NCBI RefSeq assembly: GCF_000744115.1
Contig: NZ_JQLG01000004.1
Coordinates: 310,001 to 374,000, forward strand
From: Carnobacterium alterfunditum DSM 5972
GTDB lineage: Bacteria; Bacillota; Bacilli; Lactobacillales; Carnobacteriaceae
DNA length: 64,000 bases
Direction: 5' to 3'
Of the stretch, positions 16,134 through 24,373 are shown piece by piece; position 1 is the stretch's first letter; each line of letters opens with the position of its first letter. The translations under genes were made by a program, and so were the position numbers. A model generated the notes under the pieces. That model saw only the letters and a list, made by a program, of their open reading frames with translations. It had not been told where the DNA came from and ran no database searches.

Positions 16134-18287
16134 ATGAACAATATAAAAAAATACCTACAAACGAGGTTGGGCTTTTTCTCTCTAGCCGTTATCCTATTTT
16201 GGATCAAGACGTATATAGGATACCAAGCGGAATTTTCCCTTGGCGTAGAAGGAATCATACAACAGTTTATCTTGTTGATCAATCCGATTGCTACAACTGT
16301 TATCCTATTCTCGATTGCTCTTTACTTCAAGAGCTCTAAAAAAGCGTATATTGCTTTACTGTTTGTTTATGCTGTGATGTCAATTCTATTCTTTTCAAAT
16401 GTTCTCTATTATAGAGAGTTTTCAGATTTCATATCCGTCAGTACGATTTTAGGAGTCGGAAATGTTGCTGGTGGATTAGGAGCAAGTACGTTTGCTTTAT
16501 TGCATGCAACTGATTTCTTCTATCTTATCGATGTTGTTTTCTTAATTATTTTGTTAGCTTCAAAAAAGGTAACAATGGATCAGCGTCCTTTCAAAAAACG
16601 TTATGCTTTTGCAGCTACAATTGTTGGTTTCACCCTTTTTGCTGCCAACTTAGCATTAGCTGAAAGTAATCGTCCGCAGCTGCTAGCTCGTACATTCGAT
16701 CGTAATTACATTGTTAAATATCTTGGTTTAAACTTTTTTACAGCTTATGATGGTTATAAAGCAGCTCAAGCGAATCAAGTTAAAGCTAGTGCTGATGAAT
16801 CAGATATCGAAGGTGTGTTAACATACGTTGATGAACACTTTGCTGAAGCTGATGCTGAAATGTTCGGTATTGCTGAAGATCGCAATGTCATCTTCTTGCA
16901 TTTAGAAAGTTTCCAACAATTTTTGATCGACTATGAATTAGAAACTGAAACGGGTGAATCCCTTGAAGTAGCGCCATTTATCAACAGTATTTACCATGAT
17001 GAAGATACACAAAGTTTCAGCAACTTCTTCCATCAAATCGGTCAAGGAAAAACAGCTGATTCTGAAATGCTGCTTGAAAATTCACTCTTTGGTTTACCTC
17101 AAGGTGGAGCATTTACACAAGTTGGAGAAAGCAATACTTTTCAATCTGCTTCACAAATCTTAGGTTCAGAAAAAGATTATACGAGCGCCATGTTCCATGG
17201 TAACGTTGGTTCTTTCTGGAATAGGGATAATACGTATAAATCAATGGGAATCGATTATTTCTTCGATGATGAGTCTTATTCTTTCACTGAAGAAAACATG
17301 TTAGAATACGGTATGAAAGATAAAATATTCTTTAAAGAATCGATTCAATATTTAGAACAATTGCCGCAACCATTCTATTCTAAATTTATTACTGTGTCTA
17401 ATCATTTCCCTTATCCGTTGGATGAAGCAAATGTGGACTTCCCAACTGCTACTACTGAAGACAATACAATCAATAATTACTTTGTGACAGCTCATTATTT
17501 AGATCAAGCTATTGAAGAATTCTTTAGTTATTTAAAAGAGTCTGATTTGTATGATAATTCAATTATCGTTCTTTACGGCGATCATTATGGTATCTCCAAT
17601 TCAAGAAATGAATCACTCGCTCCTTTACTAGGTAAAGACCCTGAAACTTGGTCAAGTTATGACAATGCTATGATGCAAAAGGTTCCTTATATGATCCACA
17701 TGCCCGGAACTGGTAACGGAAAAATAAATACACAATACGGGGCACAAATAGACAGTCTCCCTACTCTTCTACACTTATTAGGTGTAGAAACAAAAGAGAA
17801 CATTTTGCTTGGAACAGATTTATTCTCTGAAGATCATGATGAAACTGTTGCTTTCCGTGATGGAAACTTTGTAAGTCCTAAATATACCGTTGAAGGTTCA
17901 AGTATTTATGATACAGAAACCGGTGAATTGCTTTTGGACCCTTCTGAAGAAGTCCTTGCGGAAGTTGACCGATTAAGAGAAAATGTCAGTACTCAATTGA
18001 GTTTATCTGATAGTATTCTAACAAGTGATCTATTGCGTTTTTATACTCCTGATGGACTTGCTGCAACTGATCCAGCTGATTATGATTACCGTGATCAATT
18101 AGAACGGATGAAAACTGTAAACGAAGGTTTAGGAACAGCTGCGACAAGCATCTTCAATCAAAACGACAATCAATCTACTGTTGATTTATATAAAACTAAT
18201 GCTCCTGAGTTACTAGATACTCCTGAAATGGTTGACGAAACACAACCAGCTGAAACGGAAAATCCAGATATTAAGATCACAGAATAA
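16134..18287 (+). CDS. ltaS: Lipoteichoic acid synthase LtaS-type (glycerophosphotransferase)
   Basis: 717 residues. Five membrane segments in the first about 190 residues are followed by a large extracellular sulfatase-fold domain. Catalytic features are visible: Glu in FLHLESFQQFL, Thr nucleophile in GQGKTADSEML, and metal ligands in ALYGDHYGIS-type (LYGDHYG) and FITVSNHFPY. LtaS polymerises glycerol phosphate from phosphatidylglycerol onto a glycolipid anchor outside the membrane. AAGGAGG precedes the ATG. The tail beyond the catalytic domain is acidic and rich in Asp/Glu/Thr. It is monocistronic with its own promoter and strong terminator. Confidence 0.93.
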   Translation: MNNIKKYLQTRLGFFSLAVILFWIKTYIGYQAEFSLGVEGIIQQFILLINPIATTVILFSIALYFKSSKKAYIALLFVYAVMSILFFSNVLYYREFSDFISVSTILGVGNVAGGLGASTFALLHATDFFYLIDVVFLIILLASKKVTMDQRPFKKRYAFAATIVGFTLFAANLALAESNRPQLLARTFDRNYIVKYLGLNFFTAYDGYKAAQANQVKASADESDIEGVLTYVDEHFAEADAEMFGIAEDRNVIFLHLESFQQFLIDYELETETGESLEVAPFINSIYHDEDTQSFSNFFHQIGQGKTADSEMLLENSLFGLPQGGAFTQVGESNTFQSASQILGSEKDYTSAMFHGNVGSFWNRDNTYKSMGIDYFFDDESYSFTEENMLEYGMKDKIFFKESIQYLEQLPQPFYSKFITVSNHFPYPLDEANVDFPTATTEDNTINNYFVTAHYLDQAIEEFFSYLKESDLYDNSIIVLYGDHYGISNSRNESLAPLLGKDPETWSSYDNAMMQKVPYMIHMPGTGNGKINTQYGAQIDSLPTLLHLLGVETKENILLGTDLFSEDHDETVAFRDGNFVSPKYTVEGSSIYDTETGELLLDPSEEVLAEVDRLRENVSTQLSLSDSILTSDLLRFYTPDGLAATDPADYDYRDQLERMKTVNEGLGTAATSIFNQNDNQSTVDLYKTNAPELLDTPEMVDETQPAETENPDIKITE

Positions 18288-18309
18288 AGATAAGAATGCA
18301 ACAAATAGC

Positions 18310-18351
18310 AAAAGGAGGTCAAGACGAACACGTCTTGACCTCCTTTTTTTT
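18310..18351 (+). terminator. Strong ltaS terminator
   Basis: A 17-bp perfect stem (AAAAGGAGGTCAAGACG and its complement) with loop AACA is followed by TTTTTTTT. Confidence 0.95.
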
Positions 18352-18460
18352 GAGTATTTTCAAACTAACATATCCTCTTATTATTTGCTTCACAGTTTTT
18401 TCATATTTACTCATTACAATAAGGAGATAATCAATCCTCATTTCGAAAGGAGAGATCGTT

Positions 18461-19219
18461 TTGTCAATTGCTAAACGTGCTTATCGTCATTTACAAAATC
18501 ATCCTTATTTCTTGATTTTTACGCTTAGTTTTTATCTGGTCTATTTTTCCCTTACTTTTGCAATTGCTTTATTAGCTAAGCAATTTTCTGATTCTTCTAT
18601 CCAGCTAAACAGAATTATAGTCTCTTTAGATGCTCAACAATCCTCATTAAACAGTCAACCTTTTAAGATCTTAGAAGCTATTGCAACACAATATAATGCG
18701 AAATACAATTCCATTCTTTTAATAATAGGTATTGCAGGTACGCTTATTTTGTTGACGATTCAGCTATGGTTGAGTCAAACTAGAAAACAAGAATATCAGA
18801 CCTATCTTTTAATGGGAGAACGCGTTTATAAGTTAACGGCCCAATTGATCTTTGAACAATTGCTTTTAATAAATAGTATCCTCTTGCTCATTCTTGTTTC
18901 CTATAGTATCTTCACAGCTCCCGTAATGGATCAGATCACTAAAATAGAAGCTGCTGCTTTGCAATCAGAACTAGAGGTTAATTTAGAACCCCTTCTATCA
19001 GATTCTCAAGCAGCCGCTCCTCCTGACTTTGGAAATGAGGGTTTTACACGTTTTACTATTGCTCCCTTTTTAAAAGGTGCTTTTGCGAACAACAATTTTT
19101 ATCAAAATAATACCCTACAGGCCTTTTTGATTATAAGCATAATCAACTTATATAGCGCTATTGTCATCGGAATACCAAATGCAATTATTTTATCACTAAG
19201 AAGAAGCAACCTTTTTTGA
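18461..19219 (+). CDS. Small FtsX-like permease half (single FtsX domain)
   Basis: 252 residues. TTG start 18461 with CGAAAGGAGAG upstream. Membrane segments lie at about 17-40, 82-105, 130-152 and 222-245. Between TM2 and TM3 is a charged loop, SQTRKQEYQTYLLMGERVYK, which corresponds to the RRREFALLRALG loop of FtsX/MacB permeases. The extracytoplasmic part after TM1 is only about 40 residues, far shorter than in MacB, and about 65 residues lie between TM3 and TM4. The next gene, 30 bases on, encodes an ABC-ATPase-like protein without catalytic motifs, so the pair looks like a transporter-shaped complex that may not pump. The function is unknown; the neighbourhood is cell envelope plus a two-component system. 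Confidence 0.65.
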   Translation: MSIAKRAYRHLQNHPYFLIFTLSFYLVYFSLTFAIALLAKQFSDSSIQLNRIIVSLDAQQSSLNSQPFKILEAIATQYNAKYNSILLIIGIAGTLILLTIQLWLSQTRKQEYQTYLLMGERVYKLTAQLIFEQLLLINSILLLILVSYSIFTAPVMDQITKIEAAALQSELEVNLEPLLSDSQAAAPPDFGNEGFTRFTIAPFLKGAFANNNFYQNNTLQAFLIISIINLYSAIVIGIPNAIILSLRRSNLF

Positions 19220-19249
19220 TCCATCTGCTAGTACTAAGGAGGATACATG

Positions 19250-19816
19250 ATGTTCACCCATTCTTATAAAAAGGCCATCGGTAATGATTTATTTTTAATC
19301 AGACCCAAAACGATTTATACTTTTTTATCTGTGCAAATGGATCTAGCTTCTTTGATGAAACAATTAAATAGACAGTTAGATTCTTTTCCGGGTTTGATCA
19401 GTAAAGATGCTGTTTTTATTGACTATTTGACGATCAGAGAGAATATGCTCGTTATTTTATCTTTAACTCCTGACCATCCTAAAAGAGCACTTGATCTGGT
19501 AGTAACTGAAGTCTTAGAAGAACTGCAGATTTCTGATTCTTTAGCTGACCAACATTTTAATGTCTTGCCGCTGAATCTCTTCCTTAAATTGCAATTGCGG
19601 TTAGCTTCATTATGCAACAAAAAAGTTATTTTAGTAGACGATTGGCTCGATCATGAATCAGCTTCTGCTAAGCAAGACTGGTTGCTTTTGTTTCGTGGAT
19701 TTGTAAGAAATACTGACTGCTCGATTATTTTTTTCACTTCTGATGAACAGCTCTTATCTGTTGAAAATCCACTTAGATTGGATCCAGGATCTTATCTCTC
19801 AAAAAAAATTAGTTAA
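19250..19816 (+). CDS. Degenerate ABC ATPase-like protein (pseudo-ATPase)
   Basis: About 188 residues. I recognise the ABC fold order in degraded form. The stretch IYTFLSVQMDLASLMKQL stands where a Walker A (GxxGxGKST) is expected but has no Gly/Lys. FIDYLTIRENMLVILSL matches the Q-loop/LTVxEN region without the Gln. LPLNLFLKLQLRLASL replaces LSGGQxQRxAIA. KKVILVDDWLDHES resembles Walker B plus D-loop but with Asp for the catalytic Glu. IIFFTSDEQLL replaces the H-loop THD without His. So nucleotide hydrolysis is unlikely. AAGGAGG lies 7 bases before ATG 19250 (ATG 19247 is the alternative). It is coupled to the FtsX-like permease gene. The ABC assignment is by eye and moderately sure. Confidence 0.55.
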   Translation: MFTHSYKKAIGNDLFLIRPKTIYTFLSVQMDLASLMKQLNRQLDSFPGLISKDAVFIDYLTIRENMLVILSLTPDHPKRALDLVVTEVLEELQISDSLADQHFNVLPLNLFLKLQLRLASLCNKKVILVDDWLDHESASAKQDWLLLFRGFVRNTDCSIIFFTSDEQLLSVENPLRLDPGSYLSKKIS

Positions 19817-19848
19817 AAAAGCTAGAAGCAGCAGCTTCTAGCTTTTTT
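19815..19848. terminator. Bidirectional terminator between convergent genes
   Basis: AAAAAAGCTAGAAGC, loop AGCA, GCTTCTAGCTTTTTT: a perfect 15-bp stem with A and T tracts. It overlaps the last codons of the histidine kinase gene. Confidence 0.93.
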
Positions 19849-21259
19849 TAGTTTCTTCAATTGGAAAAATCAAAGTGAAAGTCGTTCCTTCGCCAGGTAC
19901 ACTTTCTACTGTGACACTTGCATCGTGTAGATTGACCAATTGTTGAACGATTGCCAAACCTAAACCTGATTCTCCATATTTGGTGTTTTTTCTTGAACTA
20001 TCAGCCTTATAGTATCGTTCCCATATGCTCTCGACTTCTTCGGCAGACATGCCGATCCCAGAATCTTTGATCTTCAGGATAGTTTCATTTTCACTGGCAT
20101 AACCGATAATGCTGATTTCACCATTGTCTGTAAACTGGATCGCATTTTGAATAATGTTTACGATGATTTGAGAAAAACGATCATAATCAGCAAATAGCAT
20201 TAAACCGGTTGGACACTCTAGTACCAATTCATTACCCGAATCATTCGCTTTTCCTTTCAATTGTTCCACAATCATTTCTAATGCTTCGTACGCATTAAAC
20301 AGTTGCTTTTGTAAAACGATTTGATTGGAACGAATTTTTTCATAATCTAGATTTTCATTTACTAACCGAATCAAACGACGTGTTTCATTTTGCATCAATT
20401 GGATACTCCGCTGTTTTTGATTTTCCGGAATCATATCATGCTCAATACCTTCTAGCAATCCGTTGATCGTTGTCAAAGGTGTACGCATTTCATGAGCTGC
20501 ATCAGCCATAAATTGTCTCCTACGATTCTCTTGACGTTCGATCTCTTCTTGAGCAGATTTCAAGGAATCGACCATACTGTTGAAATCGGCAGCTAAATCA
20601 TCAAATTCATCCATTTCTTTGTTTTCTAATTGGATAGTGAAGTCACCCTTCGCTACTTTATGCGTTGCGCTTCTAATGCGGTTGATTCGATTCACTTGAA
20701 ATTTAGCAAAAAGATAACTAGCAATCGTGGCTCCAATAAGTGAAAAGATAAAGGCGCTAAATAGATTATTCCGAATATCCTCTATACTAGATTCAATTGT
20801 ACTTATAGGTGCACTTACTGCAATAAACCCATAAAAATCACCCGTACTTTGAGTGAAAAAGGGCTGATAAACGATAGCGGTATCAACTTGATTACCAAAA
20901 AAATCAGTATTTCTCTGGGTCAATGATAATGGCTCGCCGTTTTTCAACTTATCTAAATCAGTGTCTGAAATACCGCTTACGTAGTCCTCAGTTGTAATAG
21001 GATACGTCATGTTGTCAGTATGATCAAATACAAAAATCGATACCCCTTGATTTTTTAAAATAATTTGTCCACTTTCTATCTTATCCGTCTGTAGGTCCTC
21101 ATCTATTAATGCTTCAGCATAGCCAAATAACTGTGTTTCAGTATTCCGATAAGCTGTACTGCGTGCAAATTGTAAAAAAGAGAAGCCTAATATAATCAAG
21201 ACGGTCATAACTACCGCAAAAAAGGCCAGCATTTGCTGGTAGAAGTAGTTTATTCTCAT
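19838..21259 (-). CDS. Sensor histidine kinase (HAMP, HisKA, HATPase_c)
   Basis: 473 residues. TM1 (about 9-31), an extracytoplasmic sensor of about 130 residues, TM2 (about 165-187), HAMP, HisKA with phospho-acceptor His in FMADAAHEMRTPLTT, and HATPase_c with N-box IIQNAIQFTDNG, DSGIGM and GLGLAIV. This is an OmpR-class partner kinase. It overlaps the response regulator gene by 4 bases, so translation is coupled. It converges on the FtsX-like/pseudo-ATPase pair, which hints at but does not prove a functional link. The signal is unknown. Confidence 0.93.
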   Translation of the reverse strand: MRINYFYQQMLAFFAVVMTVLIILGFSFLQFARSTAYRNTETQLFGYAEALIDEDLQTDKIESGQIILKNQGVSIFVFDHTDNMTYPITTEDYVSGISDTDLDKLKNGEPLSLTQRNTDFFGNQVDTAIVYQPFFTQSTGDFYGFIAVSAPISTIESSIEDIRNNLFSAFIFSLIGATIASYLFAKFQVNRINRIRSATHKVAKGDFTIQLENKEMDEFDDLAADFNSMVDSLKSAQEEIERQENRRRQFMADAAHEMRTPLTTINGLLEGIEHDMIPENQKQRSIQLMQNETRRLIRLVNENLDYEKIRSNQIVLQKQLFNAYEALEMIVEQLKGKANDSGNELVLECPTGLMLFADYDRFSQIIVNIIQNAIQFTDNGEISIIGYASENETILKIKDSGIGMSAEEVESIWERYYKADSSRKNTKYGESGLGLAIVQQLVNLHDASVTVESVPGEGTTFTLIFPIEETKKS

Positions 21260-21972
21260 GGAGTAACTCCGGAATCATCGTACTTGTATCCTACTCCCCA
21301 AACCGTTTGAACCACTTGCGGACCTGTTTTGTCTATTTTTTGACGTAATTTTTTGATGTGGGCATCGACTGTCCGTTCATCACCAAAATATTCATAATCC
21401 CAAACGATCGTTAGCAGTTGTTCTCTGGAAAAAACTTGTTTTGGACTTTTTGCTAATGTGTAAAGTAATTCAAATTCTTTTGGCGTTAAGCCTTCAATTG
21501 GTTTATCATACAAAATTGCCTCTCGTGTCCTCTTATCCATTTTAAGATACCTTGTTTCAACTTCATATGCTTTGCCTTCTAATTCATCAGCTCCATCATT
21601 AATGAGATCTGCGCGACGGTATAATGCCTTTATACGTGCAATTAATGTCAGCGGACTAAAAGGCTTTGTGACATAGTCATCTGCTCCCATTTCTAATCCA
21701 ATAACTTGATCACTTTCAGAATCTTTAGCCGTCAACATAATAATGGGAATTGTTTTTGAAACTTTACGCATTTCGCGACAAATTTGCATACCATCCATAC
21801 TTGGTAAATTTAAATCCAATGTAACTAGATCCCATTTTTCTGGATCATTTTTAAAAGTATCTAGCCCTACTTTACCATCTTGGATGAAAGTTGCTTTCCA
21901 TTCTTCTTTCATGAAAAACATTTCCATCATCTCACATACGGATTGATTGTCTTCAATCATTAATATATTCAT
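21256..21972 (-). CDS. OmpR/PhoB-family response regulator
   Basis: 238 residues. Receiver domain with acidic pocket (IEDN near residue 7) and phospho-acceptor Asp in LVTLDLNLPSMDG, conserved Thr/Ser in IIMLTAKD and Lys in YVTKPFSP. The C-terminal winged helix (about 135-230) has LTPKEFELLYTLA and ERTVDAHIKKLRQKI. It regulates transcription with the kinase encoded downstream; its targets are unknown. The AGAGGT before ATG 21972 is a fair Shine-Dalgarno. Confidence 0.94.
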   Translation of the reverse strand: MNILMIEDNQSVCEMMEMFFMKEEWKATFIQDGKVGLDTFKNDPEKWDLVTLDLNLPSMDGMQICREMRKVSKTIPIIMLTAKDSESDQVIGLEMGADDYVTKPFSPLTLIARIKALYRRADLINDGADELEGKAYEVETRYLKMDKRTREAILYDKPIEGLTPKEFELLYTLAKSPKQVFSREQLLTIVWDYEYFGDERTVDAHIKKLRQKIDKTGPQVVQTVWGVGYKYDDSGVTP

Positions 21973-22083
21973 GGAATAACCTCTTTCTTTAAAAAAAATC
22001 TCTAGTTTATTATACTCTTTTTACGACTGCAACTAAAGAAACTTCCAAAATCATCTTATAAACTTCTCAGTTTAGACATAAAA

Positions 22084-22126
22084 ACACACCCTGAAAATTA
22101 GCCTTTTTCGCTAACTTTTAGAGTGC
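22084..22126 (-). terminator. Terminator after ssb
   Basis: ACACCCTGAAAATTAGC pairs imperfectly with GCTAACTTTTAGAGTG around a 7-base loop. On the minus strand TTTTT follows. Confidence 0.75.
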
Positions 22127-22153
22127 GTTCTAATTTCATTTGCTTTTATCTGT

Positions 22154-22495
22154 TCATTTTGAAACTGCAGCTGCTTCAATTTTTTTATTTTGTAAAAAAT
22201 GAACTTCATCTACTACCATTTCAACAATAAAAACCGTTTCTTCCTCTTTATTGACGTACGATCTTGATTGGATCCTTCCTGTAAGACCGACCATATGTCC
22301 TTTCTCACAATAAAGCTGCATCAACTTGGCTACTTGGCCCCACGCAACTATAGGGATAAAGTCTGCTTGTGATCCATTCTCTTTTTTTCCTCTTTTTGCT
22401 ACTGCTAACGTATTATTTAGTACCACTTTGTCTTCTCCGACCTCTTTTAACTCTATTTCTCTCACTAAACGCCCAACTAATCCGATTTGATTCAT
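22154..22495 (-). CDS. Short single-stranded DNA-binding protein (SsbB type)
   Basis: 113 residues, an OB fold only: MNQIGLVGRLVREIELKEVG, FIPIVAWGQVAKLM, GHMVGLTGRIQSRSY. It lacks the Gly/Gln-rich linker and acidic DDDIPF tail of the replicative SSB, so it resembles the short paralog SsbB linked to competence in other Firmicutes. I see no obvious competence (ComX/ComK) box upstream. AGGAGGAAG precedes ATG 22495. It is monocistronic with its own terminator. Confidence 0.85.
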   Translation of the reverse strand: MNQIGLVGRLVREIELKEVGEDKVVLNNTLAVAKRGKKENGSQADFIPIVAWGQVAKLMQLYCEKGHMVGLTGRIQSRSYVNKEEETVFIVEMVVDEVHFLQNKKIEAAAVSK

Positions 22496-22609
22496 TTTTT
22501 CTTCCTCCTTTTATTTGACTCTTACTTACTATATGCAAATTCAAGGCATTTTCTTTTTTATATTGCAAAAGAGCACGTTTTTTTTTTGACAAATCGTGTG
22601 GATACTTAA

Positions 22610-22806
22610 AAATAAAATTCCTTCTGAAATGGTCGGGTTTGCTTTTGGAGCCATGGAATCGTCTGCAAGCTTGTATATCACATTTGTTGCTACTTTAGTG
22701 GCGTGTAAACATCATTGCCCACAACGCTTCCTTTCAAAATACAAGCAACCCTGTTTACCCCAAAATAAATTTCAGCGTGTTGTATCGATACCATTTGACA
22801 CAGAAC
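22610..22806 (-). repeat. Family B element, arms and core inverted
   Basis: On the minus strand this shows left arm GGGGTAAACAGGGTTGCTTG, a core with GTTGTGGGCAATGATG and CTAAAGTAGCAACAA (the second core type, as at 33557 and 46318), and right arm CCATGGCTCCAAAAGCAAAC. The plus-strand right flank ACCATTTGACACAGAAC matches the usual right flank of plus-oriented copies. No gene is supported between 22496 and 22887. Confidence 0.6.
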
Positions 22807-22807
22807 A

Positions 22808-22860
22808 AAAAAAGCCAAAGAATCAAAACAAAAAATTGTTTTGAGTCTTTGACTTTTTAT
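22808..22860 (-). terminator. Terminator of the mbl-epuA operon
   Basis: AAAAAAGCCAAAGAATCAAA plus ACAA pairs with TTGTTTTGAGTCTTTGACTT plus TTT with two mismatches around an AAAA loop. The minus strand continues with T-rich sequence. Confidence 0.85.
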
Positions 22861-22887
22861 TTTTTTATAGCCGCCTAAAATATCAGA

Positions 22888-23091
22888 TCAATTGACAATA
22901 GTAGGTTTTGTAAAGTAACTGAAAATGTGTACCCAAGTATCTTTTTCAAAAACAGTAAATGGATCCCCATCACCTAATACTCCATAACCAATCATCGCTC
23001 CAATAATAAAAGCTAGAGCAACCAAAAAGAATACAAGTACAATTTTCAATATGAATGTGGTGATTTGAAGTCCTATTTTTTCTTTAGTCAT
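22888..23091 (-). CDS. epuA: EpuA-family small membrane protein (annotated elsewhere as RNA polymerase beta-like)
   Basis: 67 residues with one membrane segment (about 12-36, LKIVLVFFLVALAFIIGAMIG) and a short extracytoplasmic tail with YGVLGDGDP...W. This matches the EpuA family, often named DNA-directed RNA polymerase subunit beta in databases although it is not a polymerase subunit. GAGGTAAACCC precedes ATG 23091. It lies 29 bases after mbl in the same operon, consistent with the usual murA/mreB neighbourhood. Its function is unknown. Confidence 0.75.
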   Translation of the reverse strand: MTKEKIGLQITTFILKIVLVFFLVALAFIIGAMIGYGVLGDGDPFTVFEKDTWVHIFSYFTKPTIVN

Positions 23092-23120
23092 GGGTTTACC
23101 TCACTTTGATTAACCGATTT

Positions 23121-24113
23121 TTAAAATTTACGCTTTTTCTTAGTCATATTTTCTAATAAAATGCCTGTTCCTAAAGCAACAGAGTCTAATGGTTGTTCAG
23201 CAGCAAATACAGGTACTTTCAATTGTTCAGAGAAAAGTTGATCAATACCATCTAATAATGCACCACCACCGGTTAAAATTATACCACGATCAATAATATC
23301 TGCAGATAATTCAGGAGGAGTTTGTTCTAAAACATCTTTAGCCTGTTGAACGATCATCATCATTGATTCAGCAGTAGCTTTTTGAACTTCATCAGAAGTG
23401 ATCGTGATCGTTCTTGGTAAACCAGTTACCATATCACGTCCTCTTACTTCCATTGAATCATCTCTTTTGCCTGGGAAAACTGTTCCAATCTCTTTTTTGA
23501 TTGTTTCAGCTGTGCGTTCACCGATTAAAAGTTTATGTGTTTTTTTCACATATTGAGTAATTTCATTATCCAATTGATCACCTGCAACTTTTAACGAGCG
23601 GCTCGTTACAATGCCTCCCATTGAAAGAACGGCAATATCACTTGTACCGCCACCAATATCGATGACCATGTTTCCACTTGGTTGAAAAATATCCATTCCG
23701 GCTCCAATTGCCGCTACTTTAGGTTCTTCTTCAAGATAGATATTTTTACCGCCACTTTTTTCAGCAGCTTCAATGATCGCTTTTTGTTCAATTGTTGTTA
23801 TATTTGTAGGGCAACAAATCAAAATATTTGGTTTTGATAAAAAGCCTTTTACGTTTAATTTATTAATAAAGTGAGTCAGCATTGCTTCTGTTATATCGAA
23901 ATCAGCAATAACTCCTCCTTGTAATGGACGAATTGCACGGATGTTACCGGGTGTACGTCCAACCATTAAGTATGCTTCTTCTCCAACTGCTAAAACACGT
24001 TTTGTTGTAGTATCAATTGCAACGACTGAAGGCTCATTTAAAACAATGCCTTTTCCTTTTACATGAATCAATACATTGGCTGTACCTAAATCTATCCCTA
24101 TATCTCTAGCCAT
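23121..24113 (-). CDS. mbl: Rod-shape protein Mbl (MreB family actin homolog)
   Basis: 330 residues, full length. Phosphate-1 motif DIGIDLGTANVLIHVKGKGI, phosphate-2 MVIDIGGGTSDIAVLSMG, and adenosine motif IILTGGGALLDGID. The LICCPTNITTIEQKAI sequence is more like Mbl than MreB. It forms membrane-associated filaments that guide lateral wall synthesis. AGAGGAG precedes ATG 24113. It is followed by epuA and lies downstream of murA after a terminator. A rod or coccobacillary shape is suggested (inference). Confidence 0.92.
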   Translation of the reverse strand: MARDIGIDLGTANVLIHVKGKGIVLNEPSVVAIDTTTKRVLAVGEEAYLMVGRTPGNIRAIRPLQGGVIADFDITEAMLTHFINKLNVKGFLSKPNILICCPTNITTIEQKAIIEAAEKSGGKNIYLEEEPKVAAIGAGMDIFQPSGNMVIDIGGGTSDIAVLSMGGIVTSRSLKVAGDQLDNEITQYVKKTHKLLIGERTAETIKKEIGTVFPGKRDDSMEVRGRDMVTGLPRTITITSDEVQKATAESMMMIVQQAKDVLEQTPPELSADIIDRGIILTGGGALLDGIDQLFSEQLKVPVFAAEQPLDSVALGTGILLENMTKKKRKF

Positions 24114-24290
24114 TACTTGTTTCTCCTCTCAAGCTCTTGTTCGTTTACCTTTGATTGCTCTCTTTTAAGTAAAGCAACCATCTAATTTATTATTATAGCA
24201 TAACTCGTTTCAATCTTAAACGCAGAATTAAGACATTTAACTAAATTTAATGTTTTCAAAAAAAGTATCAACCTAATAACATTGGAATAC

Positions 24291-24344
24291 AAAAAAAAAA
24301 GCCTTATAAAGCGTCACTTTTTAAGTGTCAACTCTATAAGACTT
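24291..24344 (-). terminator. Terminator of murA
   Basis: An imperfect stem (AAGCCTTATAAAG region against CTATAAGACTT, with inner GTCACTT/AAGTGTC pairing) is followed on the minus strand by ten T residues. Confidence 0.85.
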
Positions 24345-24373
24345 GGTTACTATACCTTCATTAGAAACACTTT

